From Dermatophagoides farinae (lineage: Eukaryota; Arthropoda; Arachnida; Sarcoptiformes; Pyroglyphidae), in assembly GCF_024713945.1 (NCBI RefSeq), contig NC_134682.1, positions 4,813,001 through 4,877,000 on the forward strand: a stretch of DNA of 64,000 nucleotides, read 5' to 3'. A program made the translations under genes and the position numbers. Shown piece by piece: positions 23,201-35,714 of this stretch. Numbering within the stretch: position 1 is the stretch's first letter; the number at the start of each line of letters is the position of its first letter. The notes under the pieces were generated by a model. That model did not search any database. It worked only from the letters and a program-made list of their open reading frames with translations, and was not told the DNA's origin.

Positions 23201-24309
23201 ATAATAGTCATTGAGAACATCATCATGTGAAATGAAATTTTTTTTTTTTTTTTTAGTTTACATTTTCTGTGCATATATACACAGAATGAATTTTGATGAT
23301 GATTTGGTATTGTTTTTGTTTCGATTCTTGGCTCATCATTTCCTAAATTTTATTTTATGTTTGTTTATTTTTTTGTTCTCTTAAAATTGTAAAGCAAAGT
23401 ATGTTTTTCCTTGCATGGATTTTGATTCTGAATTTGATTTTTGGTCTTGTTTTTTTTCAAGGAAAAAGAATAGTAATAAGACATATACACATTGATTCTG
23501 ATTCCATGATTTTCATTGATGATTGAATGAAATTTGTTTATTTGCACATTTGTAAATATCAACCATATTTATATTTCTGATTTATTATTATCAACCATTT
23601 ACCATTGATGAACGAAAATAGGTCATTATTTAATATTTCATTATCATACACACACAATGATGATGATGATGATTTACATTTATTTATAGTTTCCGATTTG
23701 ATTCAATCTTATGATTATTTTCCATTTCTATTGTTGTTTAGTTATTATTTCTGATAAATATTGATCATTATTGCCTTAATGTATTACCATCATCCAATGA
23801 TAAACATATTGTTAATAATAATGCTGATGATGGTGCCAAGAATATTCCATCATCATTAAATGAATGGTCACAATGGTCATCTTGGTCTCCTTGTTCCAGG
23901 TATATATGGAATTGATTTTGTTTAATTTTGAGAATTTTCGTTTTCTTTTCATTTTTTTTTTTTTTTTTTTGACAAAACAGAATCTGTGATGGAGGCATAA
24001 CTACCTCAGTACGTAAATGTTTGTCTCGTTCTGGTTGTAATAATGGCCAATATAAACGTCATAAATTATGTAATATGCAGCCATGTATAATTAAAACAAA
24101 TTTTCGTCAAACACAATGTTCGGCATTCAATAATAAACCATACAGAGATCGTTATTATGAATGGTTAGCATTTATTGATCCTACCGATCCGTGTAGTCTG
24201 ACTTGTAAAGCAAATAAATTGAATTTTGTTGCCAAACTATCACCATTTATAACTGATGGTACTAGATGTACTCCGGATTCATTGGATGTATGTGTGGCCG
24301 GCAAATGTT

Positions 24310-24340
<31 letters not shown>

Positions 24341-27300
24341 GGTTTCAGTATTTTTTTTCTTCATATTACACATCTATTTTCGCGTCAAACAGAGCGTTGG
24401 CTGTGATCTTCAATTGGGATCAGCGAAAAAAATCGATAATTGTGGTGTATGTGGTGGTGATGGTTCATCATGTAAAAATCATTCATATCGATGGTCACAT
24501 CGATTCGAAACCAATTGTTCCACCATATGTTTATCCGATCAGCTTTCTCAATTTCGTACATCATCTGTCGTGTGTGTGGATGCCAATGGATCCAACAATC
24601 AGCTTGTCGATGATCTATTCTGCCCAATGGATGAACGACCAAATCCGATAACATCACCATGTGAACCAAGTGAACATTGTAAATTTAGGTAAATTATTTT
24701 GTCCAACAAAATCGATACATTGACCTTGTAGTGGCGTGATATCGTCATCAATTATTAACCCCAATTCGAACAGATGAGTTGAGTGTAAATGTGCTTTGGA
24801 GTTTAGTTGAATAAACGTAGTCAATAAATACACTATAACCTTTATTTTTTGTTAATCTCTCTCACAATCCATTTTTTTCAACAAAAAAATATAGATGGGT
24901 AGCCGAAGAATGGTCAAAATGTTCGCAAAGTTTAGGTTATCAAACACGTGCCATTTATTGTGTACTTAGTATTAATCATAATGTAAAAATTGATGAAAAA
25001 CAATGTGAAAAAATTGGTTTAAAACGTCCGGAAACAGAAAGAAAATGTAATCAAGAAGAATGTCCCCAATGGTATGAAGGACCTTGGTCATCGGTATGTT
25101 GTTGTTGTTGTTTAAAAAAATCTGCATCAATTGATTAATTAATGGCTTTGTTATTTATTATAAAAATACAGTGTTCTGAAACATGTGGTAATGGCATCCA
25201 ACGGCGTCTTGTTGTATGCAAGGATAATCAAGGATCGCCAAGGTTAATTAACGTGGTTTCTTTTCTATTATTTTGTTAATCTGTTGAGTTTATTTTCACT
25301 ATTTTCATTCTTTAGTGATAAATGTGATTGGCAACTAAAACCATTGGATAGCCGTAATTGTTCGGATATAACGGATTGTCTGAATGGCCAATCAAATTCA
25401 CAAGAAGATTCTCCAAATATGATTATTGATTCGATGACAAATGAGCCAAGGTACAACATGCAATTGATTCAATCGATTTTTTTCAAAACTTTTTTTTCTC
25501 AATCAATTAGCTATGATATTGGCCCATGGTCATCATGTAATGTAACTTGTGGGATTGGTTACAAAAAACGTAACGTTAAATGTAAAATTTATCTTGAATT
25601 TTCTCAAACATTTGCTACAATACCATTTAATCAATGTTCTGGGCCAAAACCAGCTGATTTGCAAATTTGTTATGGATATGATTGTCATATGGATGGAACG
25701 AATTCACTGCAGAAATATAATCATCATTCTAGTATTGAACACGAGAATAATTTTGAAATTGAAAATGAAAAATTTCAATGGAAAATCACTGGTTTTACTA
25801 AATGTTCGGCAAATTGTCTTGGCGGTATACAAGAATCAATTATTGATTGTATTCGAATTGGTGATAATCAACGAATGCCTACTGAACTCTGTCCATTGGA
25901 ATTGAAACCTGAAACTTATACACGAATATGTAATGATCAACCGTGTGTACCACGTTGGAATCTAAGTGAATTTGGTGATTGTTCAAAAAAATGTGGTGAA
26001 GGTGGTTATCAAACCAGAATCGTCATCTGCATACATGAAGTAGCTAGAGGTAAAAAAAATTTTGTTATCTTACCGGATAATGAATGTGAACCGCCTAAAC
26101 CTAAAACTGAACGGAAATGCAATCAAATCGATTGTCATCCCCGGTGGGATATACAACACTGGCAAAAATGCTCACGTGAATGTGGTGGTGGTTTGAAAAA
26201 ACGAAATATTTATTGTGTCAAGGATTTTGTTATTGGTGGCTTGCAAAATATTTCTCTGGTTGAATGTTCAATGATGAAAAAACCAAAAATATCAAAACAA
26301 TGCAATCTAAAACCATGTCGAACATCAGCTACTTCTACTACAACACTGACCGGTGAAATGGTACGAAAATCCAAAAGAAATCATTATAATGGAATATATC
26401 CAATGATTCGATTGCAAGATCATCAAATACAATATAAACATGTGTTCAAAGTACAAGGCCAAGTGACCATCCGTGAAGGATCAAGAATTAAACTTTTATG
26501 TCCAATGACTATTCAAACAACCGGAATAATACCGAAATGGCTTAAAGGTCATGACCGTATCCGACCAGAACGTAAACGTTATATAATGATGGATAATTTT
26601 CTTAAAATTCGTAATGTAAAATCCAATGATACAGGTGTTTATAAATGTATCTATAATCAATATGAAAAAAAGGATCAAGATGATGATGATGATGATGGTG
26701 AGGACATTATACAGCATTCAATGTTTTTACATGTTGTTCCACTGAAATCGGCAATAATGTTGGATAATAATGAAATTATGAATGATCAACACTCAACAAC
26801 AACAACAACAACAACGACGACAACAGAAGTTAATAATTATTATCAAAATGAATTGGATATGTCACAGGAAATGGAAAAATATTCACTAAAAAGTGAAACA
26901 ACTAAAAGAACAAAATATCTATTGAAAGATGATGATGAAATTGTGGATAATGATGATCGAATAAAATCTATACGACCTGATAGACTTGGTGGTATTCAGG
27001 AACTAATTGCAAAGTTTGGAAAACCGAATAAAAAATCTCATCAAATACCATCATTAGTGGATAGTTCAAGTGAAATTATCGATGAAAAACAACATCAGCA
27101 GCAGCAACAGCAGCAACAACAACAACAACAAGTGGAAATAAGCCAATTGCCAAAGCTACAAGGCCAATTTAATTGGATTACAACATCCTGGTCTAATTGT
27201 ACTATACCTTGCGGTGGATTTGGATTCAAAGTAATTAATCAAAAAAAAAACATTTTTTTCTCATTCGTCTGACCAATGGTTTTTCATGATATTTTTTTTC

Positions 27301-28059
27301 AGATACGACATAGTCAATGTTATGTACGATTAGGTAATATGACCCGTAAAGTGAATGATTCATATTGTATTGAAATGGGCATGGCTAAACCAAAAACATT
27401 TGAAACATGTGGACTGGAAACATGTTCATATTGGAGTGTTGGACAATGGTCTGAGGTGAGGCCAAAAGATTGAATAATTCTTGTTATTTTTTTAATGGAA
27501 AATTCATTAAATTTTTTCTTTAATCATAATTAATAATTACACATACACACACAAACTTTTGCCACAGTGTCAAGGTTGTATAGACATACATAAAGGACTG
27601 CAATGGCGTAATGTTGAATGCCATCATCATAATGGTACAATCATTGTGGATGAATCCGTTTGTTATCAATGGAACGATAAACCAGTTAATCGTCAAGAAT
27701 GTTATCATCATTTGAATTGTATACCAATGTGGAAAATTTTCAAAACAAAAATCAAACAATCAATAAAAGTTTGTTTTTCTTGTTTGTTTCAAATTGTTTT
27801 TTTTTGTTTATAATTAATGTTTCAATTTTTTATTTTCATTTCTTCGATAATCTAGTGTCAAAATACTAATGATCATTGTGAGAATGATGTTGATTTGAAT
27901 GGAAACGACGAAAATAATAATAACGATGATGATGATGATGATGGTGATTCGAGGACAAAATTATTATCAATTCATTGTGTTTGGAATGATCAAATGCTTC
28001 AGGATCAACCTATTGATGAAAGTTATTGTGATGGATTAATTAAACCAACAACAAACTAA
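17209..28059 (+). CDS. ADAMTS-like/papilin-like secreted matrix protein with about 11 TSP1 repeats and an Ig domain
   Basis: Extracellular matrix protein without a protease domain. Eleven exons (17209-17256, 23742-23899, 23981-24311, 24393-24688, 24895-25093, 25172-25242, 25316-25450, 25511-27230, 27303-27455, 27568-27768, 27856-28059) join in frame to 1171 residues. Exons 1 and 2 together make one signal peptide, which supports the 6.5-kb first intron. Then come TSP1 repeat 1 (WSQWSSWSPCS), the ADAMTS cysteine-rich part ending CGVCGGDGSSC, about seven more TSP1 repeats (e.g. GPWSSCNVTCGIGYKKRNVKC-type), an Ig domain near residues 729-793 (IKLLC ... NDTGVYKC), a low-complexity linker with T and Q runs, and two or three degenerate TSP1 repeats. 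The usual spacer after the cysteine-rich part seems absent, and no PLAC domain was found. The 60-bp intron at 25451-25510 is open in frame and could be retained. The first intron holds an antisense LTR element. Confidence 0.82.
17970..18185 (-). repeat. 3' LTR of the second retrotransposon (element on the minus strand)
   Basis: 216-bp direct repeat partner of 22063-22278, TG..CA ends on the plus strand, no difference noticed between the copies. Confidence 0.92.
18194..22010 (-). CDS. gag-pol: gag-pol region of the second retrotransposon, about one break
   Basis: Reads on the minus strand from 22010. The gag part (about 230 residues) ends in one CCHC zinc knuckle (CEYCKKTNHNTDAC) and is followed without a frame change by the protease (IIDSGSSISFFPK), reverse transcriptase (IDFRELN and the YYDDI active site), RNase H (CDASDKGMGAVLL and ADALSR) and the integrase core with a basic tail. 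The style resembles Mag-like Ty3/Gypsy elements, which use one fused gag-pol frame. The region carries about one break, so it is unlikely to be fully active, but the identical LTRs show that it is young. Confidence 0.88.
22063..22278 (-). repeat. 5' LTR of the second retrotransposon (element on the minus strand)
   Basis: 216-bp LTR next to the CCAA target duplication at 22279-22282; same sequence as 17970-18185 by eye. Confidence 0.92.
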
Positions 28060-31000
28060 CAAAAACAACTGATAATGATTATAATTGATGAATGTTGATG
28101 ATGTCGCCACAATCGATCCATTGTAATGAATTTTTTATTTTTATTTTGCTTAGTTTTGTCAACAACAACAAAAAAAAATTGAGACACTACACATGTATAT
28201 TATTAATGATGTCATCAATGACTGTATTCAACAACAATGACCACCACCACGCAATTCATTTCATATTTTTCATTTTGTTCATTATCACCATCATCATCGT
28301 CAACAATGTTGTTATGGTTTGTTTACGTTTTGTTTTTTTTTTCATTTTGTTACTTATATAATTATTGATGTCCACACTTGATTAGTGAAAAAAAATGTTA
28401 CTTAACTCACACACACACACACACACACACACACAAATGCACACGCACGCACTAAAAGCATGTGTATAGTATTTATCTGATTACCATTTGTCCGGCATTA
28501 ATTCTTATTTGTCCAGTTGATTTGTGAATAAAAAAAAATTTGCCCATTTTATTCGAATTTTTTTTCATATTGAAACTTTCAATCCATGAAGAAAAAAAAA
28601 TTGAAAAATCTAAATTCAGAACATCTTGATAATCATCGTAATGTACGATGATGACAAATATAGATGGACAAGCAAAAAAAAACAAACAAGTTTTGACACC
28701 ATCATCAGACACATTTTCAATTTTTACAAAAATTGAAAATTTTTAATTTTAAGATAATTTAATTTTTCAAAATAATCAAATTGCTTGATTGAATTAAGAA
28801 ATAAATGAATCAAGATGATCATGGTCTTGATAATGATTTTTAATTTTGTTGTTTAATCATCATCATCATCATCATCATCATTTATATCATTTGTCATTTA
28901 TTATTGGTTATTTGCATACATAATCAACAAAAAAAAAAAACAGAAAATTAATCGAAACATATCCGATACGTTTGTTTTTCTCATCCTCTTTCCCGTTTTC
29001 ATCACACACATCTCTTTAATTAGATTTGATGCAAGTTTACAGAACATGGGAAAATCTAGTTCTCTAAATCTGTCATATATCGATTTATAATCAAACAGAA
29101 AAAAAAACGATTTATATTTTACCACTGTGTGTGTATGAGTACTCGGGTGCATTTGAATTTTTCTCCCCACACATATACACAAAAAAGTTTAAATTACATT
29201 TTTCTATCATCTTTTTATTTTCAATCCATGTATCCATGTATTTTTTTTTATTTTTCTTAAACATCCATCGTCCACATTCTCACATCATCGATGAGATATG
29301 AGACACAGGTTTTCTAGCCATTTTACGTTTACATTTTTTTTTTTTTTTTTTTTGATTTCATTTGATTATAATTAAAATATACAAACAATTTGATTGGATT
29401 TGATTGAATTTTTTCGAAAATGAAAATTCATCAAAGGATTTACAAATTTTTCTTTCGTTTCTTATTTCTTATGTTCCATTTTCTTATCATCGACAAAAAT
29501 TTTCATATGGATGAAAATGAAAAAAAAACTGCGGAAAGCCTCGTCGTTTTACTCTTTCAATGGATTTGTCAATGGTGAATTTTGGCAGGAAAAAAAAATC
29601 TTCGTGTGTGTGTGTGTTTGTTATGTCTCTATACACACGATATATATGTTGATGATGATGACGACATTTGATGAAACTTGAAATCTTAAATCTTCAAATG
29701 CCTTACAGGCAAGCTTGCTTTTTTTCCAAGTATCGAGGAGAGATCTAGTTTTAAAACAATTTTTGTTGTTGTTGTTGTTGTTTTTAATCAAACACACACA
29801 CATTAATATATTATTCAAAGTGTTCGATTTTGATTTTTGTTTTTTCTCATTATCATTTGATGGATTTGATCAGAATGATCGAAATTTTTTTCTTTCTTTT
29901 TTGTCGTTTATTTCCTAATTTGTAATAATATTTTAAGGCAAAAAAAACGACTCTAATTCTGAAGCGATCAATCATGACACACACATGAAGTATTCAAAGG
30001 ATTTTTTTTTCTTTTTGTTTTTTTTTCATTCATCTTGATAAATGTCTGAATGGATTAAGTTGAAAAAATTTTTTCTGATTGAAAATTTTTTTAGTTTTTT
30101 TTCATCTTGTCTGGTTTGATTATAATCAAACAAACAAACAAAAAAATCTTTGAATCCAAAGAATGAATTGTTTCTATGTGACATAATTTGGTGGTGTTTA
30201 TATAAAACACAAAACGTCTAGATGATGATGATGATGATAATTTAAAGATTGGCGTCTGCGAAAAAAAAAAACAAATGCAGACTAGCTGGTGATTCAAGGT
30301 TGTTTGTTTGATTTTTTTTTATGATTTCATTTTCACTTTGCTGGACCATCACCATAAATGAGATAATCATCATCATCATCATCATTTTTATTTATAACGA
30401 TGCAAATGTCAGACTGCAAAAATTAACAAAAAAAAAATCAAGATGAAAGTCATCATTCAGAGGTTCGTAAATGCGTTGTCGTTGTGATGGTTTTGCGAAT
30501 AAAAATTTTATTCCATTACATTCATTGTCATCCAAATCATCAAAACCTTTGTATATGTTTGTCCTCGAATCAAATCGTTGATTGATTTGAATGGCAAAAA
30601 GTAAAATTCGATTTTGATTTCGTTTTTTTTTATTTCTCCCATATGATGATGATTGATGATAAAATCGATTGAAATGAAAATTTTGTTTCAATTCAAAATA
30701 CAAAATTACAGATCATTCGTTTTGATAAATAATGATTATTAGAAAGAAATTAAAGCAAAAAAAAAATCCAAAGAATTTTTCAGCAAAAAAACCAATTCAA
30801 AACATTAAGATAATAATTTCAAAGATGAAGAAAATTTTCCAAAGTTGAAAACAAAAAAAAAATTTTCAATTGATAACGATGATCATTCGATACAATCGAT
30901 AGTTTATGAATCAAGAATTTGACGACTATTTTTTTCCATTATATTGAAAAGGGTTTTCGAACTTTTGGATTTTTTTTTTGTTTTTGTTTTTGTTTTTCTC

Positions 31001-32220
31001 AACCATAATGATGATGATCACCAATGGCAATGAAGAAAATTTTTCATTTCTTCACACACAACAACAACAACAACAACAATGTTTTTCAAAAACAAAAATT
31101 GATTCTGATTGATTTTGATAAACGGTATGTTTTTTTGTTTTTTTCTATTTTTTTTTTATCATTTTTCATCCCAAAATTTAAAATGATTATATAGAAAATC
31201 AATGGAAAAATAATCAGAGCATTCATGATGATGCTCATAATCAAATCAATCAAAGAAAAACGCTCACCACTACGTGACCACAACCACCACCACAACATTT
31301 TTTTTTCTTCAAATGTTTTTGATCTGATCTCCATATTTGTATCTATCATTGTGGTAAAATAAAATGACCATGATGAATGTGATAATGAAAACGAAAACGA
31401 AACATTTTGCATATATACGAACAAACAAACAAACAAAAAAAATGTATGTGTATGAATCGCGAATCATCAAACGATAAAAATGGATCATGAATCAAAATGA
31501 ACGACATAACATGGGGTGGCCATGCTTCGTTTTGAAAATGTGGACACAGCATATGAAAAAAAAATAAAACAAAGAAAAAAACTTGTTGCAATCACATTTA
31601 TTTGGGGAAAAAATGTGTGACTGCGTGTGTGTGTGTAAACGTGTTCCAACAAGGTATTTTGTTCATAATATTCATATAAATAATGATCTGAAACCATTTC
31701 CATTCTATCCATTCATTCAATTCAATGATGACGACAATGATAAAATCCATTAATTATGATGAATGAATGAATGAATGGACTACGTGTATTCTTAAATGAT
31801 ACGATATGTGTTTGCTTCTAAAGGTGAAAATGAATGATTTTTGGCGTGTCTTAAATCTTCAATGGTGGTGGTGGTGGTTGTGGTATGTTTTTATCTGTAT
31901 ATGTAATAGAGGTATTGATTTTCTAATCGAATTTTTGTTATTTTTTTTTGTTGTTTTGTTTTCTCAACAGGCTAAATTTTGTTATTTTTTCCGTGGAATA
32001 AAAAAAATATAAAAACATCGATTGTGGATTTGGAATCATTTTCTTGTCATTTCGGTTGTTGGAATTGTGTGTGCTGCTGCTGCTTCTGCATTGTGTTTGC
32101 TGTGCTGTGCTTGTCTGTCTTTTTTTTGTCATCGAAACAAAAAAAAATCGTGTGTGTGATTTCCGGTTTTCGTTTTGTTCTGTTTATTTTTTTTTATTTT
32201 GCGTGAATCATAAACCAATC
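28060..32220. other. Long intergenic region, mostly simple sequence
   Basis: About 4.2 kb of AT-rich DNA with many A/T runs, CAT/ATG triplets and AC runs. Most reading frames are repeat translations. One minus-strand stretch at 30425-30600 has less repetitive codons (IYKGFDDLDDNECNG) and might be an exon, but it has no supporting splice sites that I can place. Otherwise nothing. Confidence 0.45.
28408..28434. repeat. AC dinucleotide microsatellite
   Basis: About 13 uninterrupted AC units. Confidence 0.88.
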
Positions 32221-33110
32221 ATGAATATCAATAATATGGTATGTTTTTTCTGTGTATGTGATGAATCATCAAATGAAATTTCCGACTGTCAAAAAAAAAA
32301 ATTTGGATTTTTTTCAAGCAAAAAAAAACTGAATTTTTAATTTTTTTCCAATGAAATTTCATTTTTTTTTTGTTGTTGTTGCCTATATTTCAATGTCTTT
32401 CTTTTTGTTGTTTCTGTTTTTTTTTGACTTTGATGAATTTTTTTTTTCATAGATTTATAAATATAACTATAAATAATTAATTTTCAAAATTATGCTAATG
32501 AATTTTCTTTCTTTTTCTTTTTGTTTTTTTTTTATGTTTTTTGTTTCATTTTCATTTGAAATCAATTAATTAATTAATTAATTGAATTCTCAATCATCAT
32601 CATCATCATTAGTTATTTGCCATAATGTTATTATTGTTTATGCCATTGGCAATGGCACAGCCACCACCACCAGTATTACAACGGGATCCGCATTCAATTA
32701 CATTGCATGAATTATTAGTATCACACGGCATTCAAAATGGACAAATGGCATTGGTTATGGTTGCACCACTTAATGCTGAACAAGCATTACAAGCTAGTGC
32801 TGGTACCTTACAAAATCAATTGGTAAATCGTCCATTATTGGTACAATCACCAGCACAAGAAGTGAATGTTCATTATCGTTCACAATCGGCACCATTGAAT
32901 GTACAACATACACATATTCCAGCACCAAAACCAGAATTGCAACTATCTCGTTCGGAAGAAGAGCCACATAAATTGGTACACGAAATTGTTAGGCCAGTCA
33001 TACAGGAAGTACGTGAAATTATTCAACCATATCGTCGTATCATACAGGAAATTCGTCCAGTACAAGAAGAATTGGTACAGAAAATTGCTAAAAATTCTAA
33101 TGTTCATTAG
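32221..33110 (+). CDS. Small secreted protein with I-x-E-I-R-P repeats, probably cuticular or surface
   Basis: Two exons, 32221-32238 (MNINNM) and 32613-33110, join in phase 0 to 171 residues. The short first exon completes a strong signal peptide (MNINNMLFAIMLLLFMPLAMA), cut before QPPPP. The middle is neutral and rich in Q, A, V and P. The last about 45 residues are an alternating, almost mirror-like repeat of short E-V-R-P/Q-E-I units (IVRPVIQEVREI, YRRIIQEIRPVQEEL), which should form an amphipathic helix or coil. Similar endings occur in arthropod cuticle-type proteins as I remember them, but I cannot name a family. No cysteines. A start at the ATG at 32623 would still leave a shorter signal peptide. 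An AATAAA signal follows at about 33121. Confidence 0.78.
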
Positions 33111-35714
33111 AAACGATGAAAAATAAAGAATGGCCAAATCAATCAATCAACATCAATTTTCAAACCGGAAATGGAATTTTATTTGGAATCAATTTTTTTT
33201 CAATATATATCTCTTTTTCTCCACTTACATCGACCAACCGGAGGGAACAAATTATCATTTTTTTTCCTTCTCATTTTGTTAATGAATAAAAATGAATCTA
33301 TTTGATCCGATAAACAATGTTGCGAAATGTTTTGGCCAATTAATTTTTTTGTTTTTTTTCTGATTATTAATTGGATCAATTTTTCTGTTTTTGTTTTTTC
33401 GTCAGGTGCAATCAAACTATTGATTGACCAAAGAAGGAAAGAAAATCATATCATCAATTTTTAATAATCGATTGTTAATAATCGATCAATCAACGAATTT
33501 AACGAATTTTTTTGGCCAGAAAAAAATGTATCAATTTTTTTTCTTCCTCCTAAATTGGATGATGATGATGATGAATGATTGGATGGATAAAAAGGTGTGT
33601 TCGTGTGTTTGTTTGTTTGTTTGTAACTAAGCTCAGTTGGCTGTCAACGTTAATGATGATGATTGACAATTGTCGGATTTTTTTTCTGATGTTTTTGAAA
33701 AACAAGATGTGATTATCACACAAACATATTGCTTCTGGTCAGTATTCAACAGCAGGAAAAACAATTATTTCTATTTATTGATTGATTGATTGATCGATCT
33801 GGATAAATGTTGAAAATATGCGAATATCTAGGATGAATAAATTGTTTGTAACTTCCATTTTTGAATGAAAGGGAAAGTTGTGGTGAAAATGGGTAACATC
33901 AATGAAGAATGGCCACACATTCGGTTTCAAATATCCGCCGTAAGCGCCAAAAAAAAATTATGATAATGATGAATAAAATATTTCCAATTTCCATGCATTT
34001 CAAGGTATTTTCATTGTTCTTTATGTGTGCAGATATATATGATTTATCTTGACAACGACAATAGATCAATTTTTTTCCCCAATATCCAATGTCCATTATA
34101 TATTAATATTAATTTATTAATAATGAGAAGTATTGTATTTTGATTATCTTTTTGTATCTGGATTATTAAAACATCTGATCAATGTTAATTCAATGATAAT
34201 TTTGATCTAGTCTAAAAAAACAAAAGATAACAAAAAAAACGAGAAACGACCATTGTCATTATCATTATTATTTCCATGTTACTTTCAATAATCAGAAAAA
34301 ATCATTGTTTCTGAATTGAAGTTTAATGAATTTTTATTATTGTTTTCTGTCTGTCTGTCTGTGTGTGTGTGTGTGTGTGTATGTGTTTGAAGATGCCTAG
34401 AAGACAAATTTTATTGAAATCATTCTGTATATATTCATGTGTTTTGATTTGTTGCTTTGTTTCATTGTTTAAATGATTGATTGATTGATATTTTGTTAAA
34501 AAAAAAGAAAAAAAAATCTCTCTTTGTTCAAATTTCATTTTCATTGTCATTTTTTTTTGTTGCAACTTCACAATTGGTGAATGTTGATGATGGACATTCC
34601 TTTTTTGGGGCCACCATTATATTGTGGCCAAAAAAAAGAAGAAAAACTCACATTACACACAATATGAAACAAACGAGATAATAATGATGACGATGATGAT
34701 GTCAAAAAGTTTTCATTTTTTTTTCTCAACAAACAAACATTGAAATTAAATAGCCACAACACACACACACATGTGTGGATAATTAATCATCAAACACTAA
34801 CTAAAAAAAAAAGAGAAAAGAATTTTTTTTCTGCCATTATCATCAATTGAAATCTCATCTATTTTCGGTAGCTGTGGTGAAATGGGGGTCATGTACAAAT
34901 AATTGGTTAAAAAATAAACAACAACAACAACAACAACAACGAAACAAGCCTTTTTCAAATAGAAAAAAACGATTTTCTTTTCTTCTTTTTTTTTCACTGA
35001 TAATAATTTTAATAAATTCATCACCACATAATACTTTTTTTCTGATTTTTTTTTGTCTTTGACCAAATGTTGGAAAATTTCCATCCATCTACTGATTCAT
35101 TTCGTTTCGTTTTAAGTTTTCTCTTTTTTTTCAACAGTTTCATGTTTCCTATTTACTGGATATAACTGTTCGTACAATGGTGTGTATTGGTTGTGTATGG
35201 TGTGAGATGATTGGTGTGTTTGTTTGTTTGTTTGTCTCTAAAAAAACAAAACGGTTGAAATGGAAAAAAAGGTTTCAGTTTTTTTTCGCGTTATCATTCA
35301 TCACATCTTGAATGAAGAAAAAGAAAAAAAAATGGGCTAAAAAAACTTACTTCGGGCGTCATATTTAAAGCCGATGCACATGTTCATGTTCGATCGATTG
35401 ATGATCGATATTTATTTTCCATCTCACGTGTTTGTGTGTGTGTCATGTTCATGGATTGTCCATGATTTTTTTTTAATTTTATCGTTTATTTCTTCTCGTG
35501 ATTTATATATATTCATGTGTTCATGCGTTCATTTTAAATTTAAAATTTCAAAAACCAATTCAATGTGACAATGATTCATATTGATTTCATGAATTTCAAC
35601 AAAATTTCATCGTGTTTAACATCATCATCAAATTATTTATTATTTGGACCAATGTAAATTTTTTTTTGTTGTTGTTGTTTTCACCGAAAAAAAATATATA
35701 TATCCAAATTAATC
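33111..35714. other. Intergenic region with simple repeats
   Basis: 2.6 kb of AT-rich DNA with a CTGT/GT microsatellite (34346-34382), CAA triplets near 34920, ATTG repeats near 33780 and poly-T runs. No gene seen. The end should carry the promoter of the CBM14 gene. Confidence 0.5.
34346..34382. repeat. CTGT then GT microsatellite
   Basis: Compound simple repeat: about four CTGT units passing into about ten GT units. Confidence 0.8.

Larger units (their letters stand above)
17257..23741. other. First intron of the ADAMTS-like gene
   Basis: A 6.5-kb intron, about 100 times the local norm, running from the GTATGT donor at 17257 to the TTGTTTAG acceptor. About 4.3 kb of it is the second LTR element; the rest (17257-17965 and 22283-23741) is AT-rich simple sequence with no gene seen. 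Confidence 0.7.

Noticed and set aside
30392-30703. Minus-strand frame with partly non-repetitive codons
   Set aside because: Tempting, but it lacks a clear ATG context, splice sites or homologue; kept only as a remark.
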